NCBI RefSeq assembly: GCF_030812855.1
Contig: NZ_JAUSTK010000018.1
Location: 1 to 64,000 of the forward strand
Direction of reading: 5' to 3'
Source of the DNA: Paenibacillus wynnii
Lineage (GTDB): Bacteria; Bacillota; Bacilli; Paenibacillales; Paenibacillaceae
Length of the DNA stretch: 64,000 nt
Each line of letters begins with the position of its first letter. Position 1 is the first letter of the stretch. Made by a program: the position numbers and the translations under genes. A model generated the notes under the pieces. The model searched no databases and had not been told where the DNA came from. It saw nothing but the letters and a program-made list of their open reading frames with translations. Positions 43,238-53,195 of the stretch are shown here, one piece after another.

Positions 43238-44278
43238 ATGAAAAAAGCTTTCAAACTATCGCTCGTTATGCTGCTTGCAATGACAGTCATTCTAGCTGGT
43301 TGCGGCAAGAACAATGCTAATGAAAACGCGGCGGCTACTAATGCACCAACAAATGCTGCTAAATCCGATGTTAAGATCGGTATGGTAACTGACGTAGGCG
43401 GTGTAAATGACAAATCCTTTAACCAATCTGCTTGGGAAGCACTGGAAGCTCTTAAGAAAGAGGCGGGTATTGAAGTTAAATATTTGCAAAGTAAGTCCAA
43501 TGCTGATTATCAGCCAAACCTTAACCAATTCATTAAAGATGGCTACAACCTAACTTGGGCTATCGGTTTTGATCTTGGAGATGCTCTTGGTACTGTGGCT
43601 AAACAGAACCCAGATGCTAACTTGGCAATCATCGACAGTGTAGTGGACGCTCCTAACGTTCAGTCCGTTACTTTCTCCGAGAATGAAGGATCTTTCTTGG
43701 TTGGCGTTGTTGCAGGTCTTACTACTAAAACTAACAAGGTAGCCTTTATCGGTGGTATGGAAAGCCCAGTTATTAAACGTTTTGAAGTGGGCTTCACAGC
43801 CGGAGTCAAAGCAGTTAATCCTGACGCTAAAGTAACCAATACTTATGCAGGCGCTTATGACAAACCGGATATCGGTAAATCCATGGCTACTACTTTGTAC
43901 GATGCTGGTAATGACATCATTTTCCCTGCTGCTGGCGCAACTGGCAACGGTGTGTTTAATGAAGCTACTTCCCGTAACAAAGCCGGTGGAGAAAAAGTAT
44001 GGGTTATCGGCGTTGATAAAGACCAATCTCTTGAGTTTGGTGACGAAGTAACTTTGACTTCCATGGTTAAACGTGTTGACGAAGCTGTTAAAATGGTTTC
44101 CCAACAAGTAATCGATGGCACGTTCAAAGGCGGCGCAGTAACCGTTCTTGGATTGAAAGATAACGGAGTAGGTCTCCCTGAAACTTCTAAGGCTAATGTC
44201 AGTGCAGAAATTCTGGCTAAAGTTGAAGAGTTCAAAAAACAAATTATCGATGGAACAATTACTGTTCCTGCCGAGTAA
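43238..44278 (+). CDS. nupN: Nucleoside-binding lipoprotein of an ABC transporter (BMP/NupN type)
   Basis: 346 residues. The signal peptide ends with a lipobox (VILAGC, Cys about 22), then an Asn/Ala linker. The mature part is a BMP (PnrA-like) domain: KIGMVTDVGGVNDKSFNQSA, IIDSVVDAPNVQSVTFSENE, and EKVWVIGVDKDQSLE. This family binds purine nucleosides. The four-gene order matches B. subtilis nupNOPQ (yufNOPQ), a guanosine-type transporter; the symbol is by homology. AAGGGGG precedes the ATG. A strong terminator follows, so this gene is probably made in excess over the rest. Confidence 0.9.
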   Translation: MKKAFKLSLVMLLAMTVILAGCGKNNANENAAATNAPTNAAKSDVKIGMVTDVGGVNDKSFNQSAWEALEALKKEAGIEVKYLQSKSNADYQPNLNQFIKDGYNLTWAIGFDLGDALGTVAKQNPDANLAIIDSVVDAPNVQSVTFSENEGSFLVGVVAGLTTKTNKVAFIGGMESPVIKRFEVGFTAGVKAVNPDAKVTNTYAGAYDKPDIGKSMATTLYDAGNDIIFPAAGATGNGVFNEATSRNKAGGEKVWVIGVDKDQSLEFGDEVTLTSMVKRVDEAVKMVSQQVIDGTFKGGAVTVLGLKDNGVGLPETSKANVSAEILAKVEEFKKQIIDGTITVPAE

Positions 44279-44302
44279 TTTTGCCATAACTCTTTGTATT
44301 TG

Positions 44303-44345
44303 AACAAGGAACAAGGCCGGATACTAGCTGGCCTTGTTCCTTGTT
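44303..44345 (+). terminator. Strong hairpin between nupN and nupO
   Basis: AACAAGGAACAAGGCC and GGCCTTGTTCCTTGTT form a perfect 16-bp stem. The 3' flank (AACGTTTATT) is not a pure T-run, so partial termination is likely. Confidence 0.8.
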
Positions 44346-44463
44346 AACGTTTATTAGTGTATCTTAGAGATACAACACAACTTTGCGAAGTAATCTCCCG
44401 AATAAGGAGACCAACTTCCGGAGCAGTATTGCCAGTATTTTATTCTGTGATGAGGGTGATTCC

Positions 44464-46008
44464 ATGAGTGCTGCGGCTCCAGTCGTAGAGTTGAAGCAAA
44501 TCACAAAGCGCTTTCCCGGTATTATCGCCAACGACTCCATAAGTCTGACATTGGAGAAGGGGGAGATTCATGCACTGCTTGGTGAAAACGGAGCGGGCAA
44601 GTCGACCTTGATGAATATTGTATTCGGTCTCTACCAGCCCGATGAAGGTAGCATCGAAATCGATGGGAAACCAGTTATAATTGATAACCCAAATAAGGCT
44701 ATTGAACTTGGTATAGGTATGGTTCACCAGCATTTCAAGCTTGTAGAGCCGTTTACGGTTACTGAAAATATTGTCCTTGGGATGGAACCGAAGAAAGGTC
44801 TTAAAATCGACTACAAATCCGCTTCAGAACAGGTTCGCAAGCTATCCGAGCAGTATGGCCTTCAAGTGGATCCGAATGCCAAAATCCATGATATCTCTGT
44901 AGGCATGCAGCAACGTGTAGAAATTATGAAGACACTGTATCGAGGAGCGGATATTCTCATATTCGACGAACCCACCGCCGTTCTTACGCCGCAAGAAATT
45001 ATTGAGCTGATGGCCATTATGAAGCGGCTGGTTGCAGAGGGTAAATCCATTATTTTGATCACACATAAACTTAAAGAGATTATGCAAATATCCGATCGGG
45101 TTACCATTATCCGCCGTGGTAAAGTAATTGATACTGTGCAAACCTCCAACACAAATCCGAACGAGCTGGCTGAAAAGATGGTCGGTCGCGGTGTGACATT
45201 CAAAGTGGATAAACAGGCTCCGCATGTTGGACAAGCTGTCCTCAAGTTGAATGATGTGAATAGCAAGAATAAAGATGGGATCTCCGTTTTGAACGGACTC
45301 AGTTTCGAAGTCAAAGCTGGAGAGATCCTAGGGATTGCCGGTGTAGATGGAAATGGACAGAGTGAGTTACTTCAAGCGATCACAGGTCTGCGCAAAATTG
45401 ATTCCGGTTCCATTACGATGACCGGGAAAGAAATTGCCAACCTTTCCCCGCGTGAAGTTATTGAAATGAACGTATCTCATATTCCTGAAGACCGCCATAA
45501 ACATGGTCTTGTGCTTGATTTCACTGTAAGCGAGAATATGGTGTTGGAAACTTATTATAAGAGTCCGTATAACAAAAACGGCTTCTTAGATAAGGAAATT
45601 ATTAATAAGCATGCTGAAGATTTGGTCAAACAGTTCGATGTACGTACGCCATCTATTGAGAACATGGCGCGTTCCTTGTCCGGCGGTAATCAGCAAAAAG
45701 CGATTATTGCTCGGGAAATAGACAAAAATCCAACCTTGCTGATAGCTGCGCAGCCTACACGCGGACTTGATGTAGGAGCGATCGAATTCGTTCAGAAGCA
45801 ATTGATTGCTCAGCGGGACCAAGGCAAGGCCGTACTTCTGATTTCGTTCGAGTTGGATGAAATTATGAATGTATCCGATAGAATAGCTGTTATTTACGAA
45901 GGACAAATTGTTGGCGAGGTATTCCCTCAGGATACGAATGATCAGGAGCTTGGGCTAATGATGGCAGGCAGCTTGAAGCGGGGAGGTAACGCAAATGCAA
46001 AGGTTTAA
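44464..46008 (+). CDS. nupO: Nucleoside ABC transporter, double ATP-binding protein (NupO type)
   Basis: 514 residues from the ATG at 44464 (GAGGGTG upstream); the frame extends to 44383 but without an SD. Two ABC cassettes: the first with Walker A GENGAGKST and Walker B LIFDEPTAVLT, and the second with degenerate Walker A (GVDGNGQSE), signature LSGGNQQK and the altered AAQPTRGLDVGA in place of the usual DEP. The substitution of Asp-Glu in the second site is common in this class. It pairs with the two permeases downstream; the stop overlaps nupP by 14 bases. Confidence 0.92.
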   Translation: MSAAAPVVELKQITKRFPGIIANDSISLTLEKGEIHALLGENGAGKSTLMNIVFGLYQPDEGSIEIDGKPVIIDNPNKAIELGIGMVHQHFKLVEPFTVTENIVLGMEPKKGLKIDYKSASEQVRKLSEQYGLQVDPNAKIHDISVGMQQRVEIMKTLYRGADILIFDEPTAVLTPQEIIELMAIMKRLVAEGKSIILITHKLKEIMQISDRVTIIRRGKVIDTVQTSNTNPNELAEKMVGRGVTFKVDKQAPHVGQAVLKLNDVNSKNKDGISVLNGLSFEVKAGEILGIAGVDGNGQSELLQAITGLRKIDSGSITMTGKEIANLSPREVIEMNVSHIPEDRHKHGLVLDFTVSENMVLETYYKSPYNKNGFLDKEIINKHAEDLVKQFDVRTPSIENMARSLSGGNQQKAIIAREIDKNPTLLIAAQPTRGLDVGAIEFVQKQLIAQRDQGKAVLLISFELDEIMNVSDRIAVIYEGQIVGEVFPQDTNDQELGLMMAGSLKRGGNANAKV

Positions 46009-47068
46009 AAAAATATTTGCGACAGATGTCTATATCGTACCTCTTGTCGCCATTCTGTTGGGCTTCCTGGTTGGAGCTATAGTTATGATCGTCGGCGGCT
46101 ATAACCCTATTGAAGCGTATTCTGCATTGTTTCAACGGGTCTTCGGTAGTCCATATGACTTCGGTGAAGCCATTCGTGAAATGACTCCGTTGATGCTAAC
46201 AGGTTTGGCAGTTGCTTTTGCGTTCCGTTCAGGTTTATTTAATATTGGTGCTGACGGCCAAGTAATTATAGGAATGACAGCGGCAAGTGTGATAGGGATC
46301 AAGTTCGCTGGTCTGCCAATGTTCATCGTTGTTCCGCTTTCTGTTATAGCTGCGGGGCTATTTGGCGGGCTTTATGCCGGAATAGCAGGCTATTTGAAAG
46401 CCAAGCGGGGGATTAATGAAGTTATTACAACGATCATGTTGAACTGGATAGCATTGTTCTTGTCCAATTATATTGTTAGAACGTTTTTGCTGCTTCCGGG
46501 CCAGAATCGCTCTGAGGATATTCCAGCTTCGTTGTCTATGACCTTTCTGAATTCTCTATTTGATAACGCCCGATTGCACTGGGGAACTTTCATTGCTTTG
46601 GGGGCAGCAACCTTCTTCTATATTTTCTTATGGAAGTCGAAACAAGGTTACGAAATGCGTGCTGTTGGCCTGAATCCACATGCTGCTGAGTATGCTGGGA
46701 TGAACGTAGGACGTAATGTTATTAAGGCTATGTTTATCAGTGGTGTATTTGCCGGCTTAGCAGGTGCAGGAGAGGTGCTTGGAGTATTCCATTACCAATC
46801 CATTTTTGCCGCATCACCAGGGTATGGCTTTGATGGTATTGCGGTCGCATTGCTTGGATTAACACATCCGCTTGGCGTTATTCTAGCCGCAATTCTTTAC
46901 GGTACATTAACTTATGGCTCTGCGGGTATGAGCTTCGGGGCGGATGTTCCTCCTGAACTGATCCGGATAGTTATTGGATCGATTATATTCTTTATTGCTG
47001 CACAGGGAATTGTACGATGGGTCCTTAAACCCTTTTACTTCAAGCGTAAGAAAGAGAAGGTGTTATAG
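45995..47068 (+). CDS. nupP: Nucleoside ABC transporter permease 1 (NupP type)
   Basis: 357 residues with about ten membrane helices and a BPD_transp_2 domain: EMTPLMLTGLAVAFAFRSGL then FNIGADGQVIIG, and GYGFDGIAVALLGLTHPLGV. GGGGAGG precedes the ATG inside the end of nupO, so the genes are translationally coupled. It forms the channel together with NupQ. Confidence 0.92.
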   Translation: MQRFKKIFATDVYIVPLVAILLGFLVGAIVMIVGGYNPIEAYSALFQRVFGSPYDFGEAIREMTPLMLTGLAVAFAFRSGLFNIGADGQVIIGMTAASVIGIKFAGLPMFIVVPLSVIAAGLFGGLYAGIAGYLKAKRGINEVITTIMLNWIALFLSNYIVRTFLLLPGQNRSEDIPASLSMTFLNSLFDNARLHWGTFIALGAATFFYIFLWKSKQGYEMRAVGLNPHAAEYAGMNVGRNVIKAMFISGVFAGLAGAGEVLGVFHYQSIFAASPGYGFDGIAVALLGLTHPLGVILAAILYGTLTYGSAGMSFGADVPPELIRIVIGSIIFFIAAQGIVRWVLKPFYFKRKKEKVL

Positions 47069-48028
47069 ATGGATGTGCTGACGCTGCTAGGTCAATTGCT
47101 AAATACGACACTTGTATTTTCCACAGCGCTCATTTTTGCCGCACTTGGCGGCATCTTCTCAGAACGCTCCGGTGTAGTGAATATTGGACTTGAAGGCTTG
47201 ATGATGTTTGGTGCTTTTGCTGCTGCAGTAGGTGGATACTACGCACAGGATGCAGGGTTTGGGGCTTGGGCTCCTTGGGTAGGTGTTATATGCGCTATTG
47301 TTGTTGGCGCTCTAGGATCACTAATACATGCTGTAGCCTCTATTACATTTAAGGCCGATCAGACGATTAGCGGTACGGTTATTAACTTTTTAGCCGCCGG
47401 TAGTACTCTTTACATGGTAAAGCTCTTGTTTGAGGGCTCGGGTGAAACCCCGCTCCTGGCAGGCTTCAGTAAATATAAAGTGCCTCTGCTTTCTGATATC
47501 CCAATTATTGGGGAGGGAATATTCAGTTCCTATCCCACAACTTATCTGGCTATTGTGTTGGTAATCGTCATTTATTTTGTTCTGTTCAAGACTCCGTTCG
47601 GTCTGCGTCTTCGTGCTGTCGGTGAACACCCGAGTGCTGCGGATACGCTAGGCGTTAATGTGAACAAAATGAGATATATTGGTGTAATTCTGAGTGGAAT
47701 GCTGGCTGGTATTGGTGGAGCGACTATTACACTTACAACTACAAGTACCTTTGCTCACAACACTATCTCCGGTCAAGGCTTTATTGCTATAGCTGCGATG
47801 ATTTTTGGTAAATGGAATCCTGTAGGTGCCTTTGGCGCAGCTGTATTCTTTGGATTCTCGCAAGCCATTCGTAACTATGTTCAATTGTTTGAGTGGTCGA
47901 AGAATATCCCTCAGGAATTCATTTTCATGATTCCGTATGTGTTGACAATTATTGTGTTGGTAAGCGCTGTGGGCCGTTCCTCTGCACCAAAAGCTTTGGG
48001 TCAGCCTTATGATCCAGGCAAACGATAA
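47069..48028 (+). CDS. nupQ: Nucleoside ABC transporter permease 2 (NupQ type)
   Basis: 319 residues, about nine membrane helices: LIFAALGGIFSERSGVVNIG, LEGLMMFGAFAAAVGGYY, GQGFIAIAAMIFGKWNPVGA. The ATG follows the nupP stop directly. It is the usual second BPD_transp_2 permease of BMP-type nucleoside importers. A terminator follows. Confidence 0.92.
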   Translation: MDVLTLLGQLLNTTLVFSTALIFAALGGIFSERSGVVNIGLEGLMMFGAFAAAVGGYYAQDAGFGAWAPWVGVICAIVVGALGSLIHAVASITFKADQTISGTVINFLAAGSTLYMVKLLFEGSGETPLLAGFSKYKVPLLSDIPIIGEGIFSSYPTTYLAIVLVIVIYFVLFKTPFGLRLRAVGEHPSAADTLGVNVNKMRYIGVILSGMLAGIGGATITLTTTSTFAHNTISGQGFIAIAAMIFGKWNPVGAFGAAVFFGFSQAIRNYVQLFEWSKNIPQEFIFMIPYVLTIIVLVSAVGRSSAPKALGQPYDPGKR

Positions 48029-48050
48029 ACTCTATATTATTCGATTTTTT

Positions 48051-48085
48051 AACGCATTTCCGTTTATCCGGGGATGCGTTTTTTT
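48051..48085 (+). terminator. Terminator of the nup operon
   Basis: AACGCAT and ATGCGTT flank a 16-nt loop with CCG/CGG pairing, followed by a seven-base T-run. The stretch 48086-48250 shows no convincing gene. Confidence 0.8.
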
Positions 48086-48257
48086 GCATTCAGCTATATC
48101 TATAATGACCTTATTGAGTTGGAACGGGCTGAGGTACAGGCGAACAAGGGATTTGGCGAATACATTGTTTCGAAGACGGTTAAAGTCGGATTAGTCCATT
48201 TTATTACAAGGGGTTAACTGAATAAAACCTTTGTGCAAACTTTTGAGGAGGGATATA

Positions 48258-48605
48258 ATGACACAACCGGTAACGAAGAAGCAGGTCATGAAGCTTATAG
48301 GGAAAAATATTGTAGCATTAAAAAAAGATGGTACCAAGATTTCGGGTAAGCTGCTCCGAATCTCCGGGAACCGTCTTATTGTACAGCGGGTATCCGGCAA
48401 AAAAGTACAAACAAAGGCTCTTATTCCTTTGGTCTTGTTTGATCTGTTGGCTGTCGGTACAGCTCCATACAATTATGGCGGCTATGGATACGGCGGGGCT
48501 CCTTATGGCAGTGGATACGGCTATGGTGGAGGCGGCTACGGAGTAGGCGGTGGATATGGGTATAACGGAGGATATGGTGGGGTACCGCCTCTTGGATTTT
48601 TTTAA
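48258..48605 (+). CDS. Sm-like-domain protein with Gly/Tyr-rich tail
   Basis: 115 residues from the ATG at 48258 (GAGGAGGG upstream); a longer frame from 48231 has no SD. Residues 1-65 look like a small beta-barrel of the Sm/Lsm kind (LIGKNIVALKKDGTKISGKL, then ISGNRLIVQRVSGKKVQ), followed by a hydrophobic strand (IPLVLFDLLAVG). Residues 73-115 are a low-complexity tail of GYGYGG-type units. Such tails occur in some spore coat and exosporium proteins, but I cannot place this one. It is basic at the N-terminus and has no signal peptide. Confidence 0.7.
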   Translation: MTQPVTKKQVMKLIGKNIVALKKDGTKISGKLLRISGNRLIVQRVSGKKVQTKALIPLVLFDLLAVGTAPYNYGGYGYGGAPYGSGYGYGGGGYGVGGGYGYNGGYGGVPPLGFF

Positions 48606-48617
48606 GCGTATATCCTC

Positions 48618-49064
48618 TTACGAAAGCTGTTTTTCTAACTCATAACAAAAGCTTTGTGTCAGATAGCGTGCTATGCTGTAATCCATCTTTTGATAAAAGG
48701 AAAGACCCACGGCATTTCCGGCGTCTACGGCTACCTTGGCCCTCTTGCACCCACGAGAAAGTGCAAATCGCTCTGCACGGTCCATCAGCATATTTCCCCA
48801 ACGTTTGCGCTGGGCGTTGGGTGCTATGGCCAGCATATCGATGTACAGTAAATCCCCGTGTAGCATGTAATGAACGAACCCTACAGGGTCGCTATCGTAA
48901 TCAGGACAAGCCACCAGGGTTACTCCGTGTGCCAGTCGTCGTGGCATTTCCTTTTTTATCTGATTTAGTACGCTTTCAGGCATATGTGATAAGGGTACAA
49001 GCTGGGTTTCAATTAACCCAATAATCACGGTATCATCCTGCTTGGGTCTACGGTAACGAATCAT
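48618..49064 (-). CDS. GNAT-family N-acetyltransferase
   Basis: 148 residues from the ATG at 49064, with GAGGGGG upstream; a GTG at 49079 is a weaker alternative. The fold is seen in PVGFVHYMLHGDLLYIDMLA, the acetyl-CoA loop IAPNAQRKRWGNMLMDRAE (R-x-x-x-G form) and DAGNAVGLSFYQKMDY. The substrate is unknown. Convergent with the Gly/Tyr-tail gene, only 12 bases apart. Confidence 0.85.
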   Translation of the reverse strand: MIRYRRPKQDDTVIIGLIETQLVPLSHMPESVLNQIKKEMPRRLAHGVTLVACPDYDSDPVGFVHYMLHGDLLYIDMLAIAPNAQRKRWGNMLMDRAERFALSRGCKRAKVAVDAGNAVGLSFYQKMDYSIARYLTQSFCYELEKQLS

Positions 49065-49237
49065 AAAGCGCCCCCTCACACGCGTTGTTGTACATCATAT
49101 GACGGCAGGGGGTATGAGCGTTCCACCCATGAAATAAGAAGGACAATAAATCATTAACGAAAAGATGGGTATTGACTAACCGTGTGAGGAATCATATAAT
49201 GTGTCTAAACATTTTATCGAGTATACATGCATCGGCA

Positions 49238-49572
49238 ATGATGAGGACGAAGTTTTAAGGGCTCTTTTGTTCAGAGAGTGAGAGGATCTGCTGCAACCTC
49301 CACCAAAATCCCTTATATACGAGCTCACCTCGGAGCTGTTTTCCTGAAAGGTCCACTGGATACGGGGGTGGAATTATTAGGGGGAATCGTTTGGTCCGCG
49401 TTACGGACTTCAGGTTACAGAGATTTGGGCCCTGCCTACATCGATGGATTTTTGTATACCTGATAAGGCGTTACATCGTGAGATGTAATGCAAACATGGG
49501 TGGTACCACGGAAGCTCAACCTTTCGTCCCTCACGCGCTATTACTGTGCGTGAGAGGCGGAAGGTTTTTTTG
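49238..49572 (+). promoter_or_regulatory. T-box leader of the ilv-leu operon
   Basis: GGGTGGTACCACGG (49499-49512) is the T-box; its TGGT bulge would pair with the ACCA-type end of a tRNA with discriminator A. A competing terminator (ACCTTTCGTCCCTCACGC...GCGTGAGAGGCGGAAGGT, 49520-49564, then T7) ends the element. Stem I is upstream: GAGAGTGAGAGGATC near 49277, GAGCTCACCTCGGAGC at 49321, and TGAAAG just before GTC (49351-49353), which I read as the specifier. GTC would mean tRNA-Val control; a one-base shift in my reading would change the codon. Confidence 0.9.
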
Positions 49573-49672
49573 TTGCCAAGAAGGAAGATCAAGTGGTCTC
49601 TTACCTAATTGTTGTTACGTAGACGGTCCGTCATTTGCATAATGAATGTTAAATATCGGAGGAGGAATACTG

Positions 49673-51421
49673 ATGAGCGCACAAATACCAGAAGAAGTAC
49701 AGTCGGCTGAAGAGCTACGGGAGAGATGGAAGAAGCCTGAGGTCATTTCCGGATCGGAAATTTTACTTCGCAGTCTTGTACTGGAAGGTGTGGATACTGT
49801 ATTCGGTTATCCGGGTGGAGCTGTACTTTATATCTATGATGCTTTGCACAACTTCAAAGAATTCAAACACATACTTACACGCCATGAGCAAGGTGCTATT
49901 CATGCGGCTGATGGTTACGCGAGAGCAAGCGGCAAAGCGGGTGTCTGTATAGCGACCTCAGGCCCTGGGGCGACAAACTTGGTAACGGGAATCGCTACAG
50001 CATTTATGGATTCTGTACCTCTTGTGGTGATCACAGGAAATGTTTTCTCCAGCTTGATTGGAACAGATGCTTTTCAGGAAGCAGATATTACGGGAATAAC
50101 AATGCCGATTACTAAGCATAGCTATCTTGTTCGAGATGTAGAGGATCTACCCCGTGTCATTCATGAAGCTTTCCATATTGCTAATACAGGTCGTAAGGGT
50201 CCAGTGCTTATCGATATTCCAAAAGATGTATCTGCAGCGATGACATTGTTCACTCCTGTGAATTCTGTTAATCTTCGTGGTTATAATCCTCGGACGGTTC
50301 CGAATAAGCTGCAGCTTGAGAAACTGGTTCGCGCGATTGCGGCTGCGGAACGTCCAGTGATCATTGCAGGTGGCGGGGTTATCTACTCCGGGGCACATGA
50401 AGCTATGTATGAATTCGTGAAGCGGACTGAGATTCCGATCACAACAACTTTGCTGGGTCTTGGCGCTATCCCAAGTGCCGATGATCTGTGGATGGGTATG
50501 CCGGGCATGCACGGAACATATACCGCCAATAATGCTATTCAAGAGTGTGACTTGCTAATTAATATCGGTGCCCGGTTTGATGACCGTGTTACCGGCAAAC
50601 TTAATGGTTTTGCCCCGAAAGCAAAGATCGTTCATATCGACATTGATCCGGCTGAGATTGGCAAGAATGTAAAGCCTAATATTCCAATTGTTGGAGATGT
50701 AAAGACAGTACTGGAAATGCTGAATCCTGACGTGAGTCGTACAGCTAAGGCAGATGCATGGAGAACACAAATTGCTCAGTGGAAGCTGGACAAACCCCTG
50801 CGGTATAATGATTCGGAGTTGGAGCTTAAGCCCCAATGGGTTATTGAAATGATTAATCAAACTACTAAGGGTGAGGCCATTGTCACAACGGATGTAGGGC
50901 AGCACCAAATGTGGGCTGCACAATATTACAAATTTAATCATCCGCGTTCATGGATTACCTCTGGAGGCCTGGGTACGATGGGCTTTGGATTCCCGGCAGC
51001 GATCGGAGCACAGATGGCCTATCCTGAACGGTTAGTAGTATCCATTAATGGTGATGGTGGGATGCAAATGTGTTCCCAAGAACTGGCCATTTGTGCAATT
51101 AACAACATTCCGGTTAAAATAGTTGTTATTAACAACGAAGTACTCGGTATGGTACGGCAGTGGCAAACCCTTATTTATAACAAGCGTTACAGCTATACAG
51201 ACTTGGCAGGCAGCCCTGATTTTGTTAAGCTCGCCGAAGCTTACGGGGTAAAGGGCCTACGGGCAACGAATAAGGAAGAAGCAAGTGCAGCGTGGAAGGA
51301 AGCGCTGGAAACACCAGGTCCAGTATTGGTAGAATTCGTTGTACCTAAGAACGAGAACGTCTACCCGATGGTCGTACAAGGTGCAACCATTGATCAAATG
51401 CTGATGGGGGATGAAGAATAG
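49673..51421 (+). CDS. ilvB: Acetolactate synthase large subunit
   Basis: 582 residues from the ATG at 49673 (GGAGGAGG upstream). The three thiamine-diphosphate enzyme domains are seen: GYPGGAVLYIYDALH with the catalytic Glu in RHEQGAIHAADGYARASG, the central FAD region (IIAGGGVIYSGAHEA), and the TPP-binding GDGGMQMCSQELAICAIN...NNE. It makes acetolactate or acetohydroxybutyrate for valine, leucine and isoleucine. It is the first gene behind the T-box and is followed directly by ilvH. Confidence 0.96.
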   Translation: MSAQIPEEVQSAEELRERWKKPEVISGSEILLRSLVLEGVDTVFGYPGGAVLYIYDALHNFKEFKHILTRHEQGAIHAADGYARASGKAGVCIATSGPGATNLVTGIATAFMDSVPLVVITGNVFSSLIGTDAFQEADITGITMPITKHSYLVRDVEDLPRVIHEAFHIANTGRKGPVLIDIPKDVSAAMTLFTPVNSVNLRGYNPRTVPNKLQLEKLVRAIAAAERPVIIAGGGVIYSGAHEAMYEFVKRTEIPITTTLLGLGAIPSADDLWMGMPGMHGTYTANNAIQECDLLINIGARFDDRVTGKLNGFAPKAKIVHIDIDPAEIGKNVKPNIPIVGDVKTVLEMLNPDVSRTAKADAWRTQIAQWKLDKPLRYNDSELELKPQWVIEMINQTTKGEAIVTTDVGQHQMWAAQYYKFNHPRSWITSGGLGTMGFGFPAAIGAQMAYPERLVVSINGDGGMQMCSQELAICAINNIPVKIVVINNEVLGMVRQWQTLIYNKRYSYTDLAGSPDFVKLAEAYGVKGLRATNKEEASAAWKEALETPGPVLVEFVVPKNENVYPMVVQGATIDQMLMGDEE

Positions 51422-51423
51422 TG

Positions 51424-51903
51424 ATGAAACACACGATTGCCGTTCTAGTAAATGACCAGCCAGGTGTATTGCAACGGGTGTCTGGCTTGTTTGGACGCCG
51501 GGGGTTTAATATTGAGAGCATCACTGTTGGACAGTCTGAAGAGGTTGGGCTGTCCAGGATGGTCATAGTGACTCTTGGGGACCAGAATACACTGGAACAA
51601 ATAGAGAAACAACTTTACAAGCTGATTGATGTCATTAAGGTGGTTGATTTAGGCTCCAAACCAATGGTTGCTCGTGAACTTGCACTTATAAAAGTGAAGT
51701 CCGAGCCTGCGGAACGTCCAGAAATTATGGGTGTAGTTGAAACGTTCCGGGCTTCTGTTGTTGATATTGGTAGTACCAGCATGCTGGTTCAAGTGGTAGG
51801 AGAAACAACAAAGATTGATGCAATGATTGAGTTGATGAAGCCTTACGGCATTAAGGAACTCTCACGTACAGGAGTTACAGCGATGATTCGCGGCAATGCA
51901 TAA
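51424..51903 (+). CDS. ilvH: Acetolactate synthase small (regulatory) subunit
   Basis: 159 residues from the ATG at 51424; a GTG at 51421 overlapping the ilvB stop is an alternative. An ACT domain forms the N-terminus (IAVLVNDQPGVLQRVSGLFG, RRGFNIESITVG), followed by the ALS_ss_C domain (VARELALIKVK, VQVVGETTKIDAMIELMKPY). It binds valine as feedback inhibitor and activates IlvB. Coupled to ilvB by two-base spacing. The gene is also called ilvN. Confidence 0.95.
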   Translation: MKHTIAVLVNDQPGVLQRVSGLFGRRGFNIESITVGQSEEVGLSRMVIVTLGDQNTLEQIEKQLYKLIDVIKVVDLGSKPMVARELALIKVKSEPAERPEIMGVVETFRASVVDIGSTSMLVQVVGETTKIDAMIELMKPYGIKELSRTGVTAMIRGNA

Positions 51904-51968
51904 ACACTATATTTTATGGCTTTAACGGATTGATGCTTTTAGGCGTTAATATTTGATCGTGCACGGTA

Positions 51969-53073
<1,105 letters not shown>

Positions 53074-53195
53074 TCTTAAATACTTAAGTAAGCTTAAGGA
53101 CATATAATGTAATACTTCGATGCGGCCGTACACTTTGCGAGCCGCATTTGAAGGTTTTGTATACTGTTACTATTTCTATTTGGGGGGTGCCTAGC

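Noticed and set aside
48086..48225. Possible gene fragment after the nup terminator
   Set aside because: A frame reads YNDLIELERAEVQANKGFGE and looks protein-like, but it has no start, no SD and no recognisable family.
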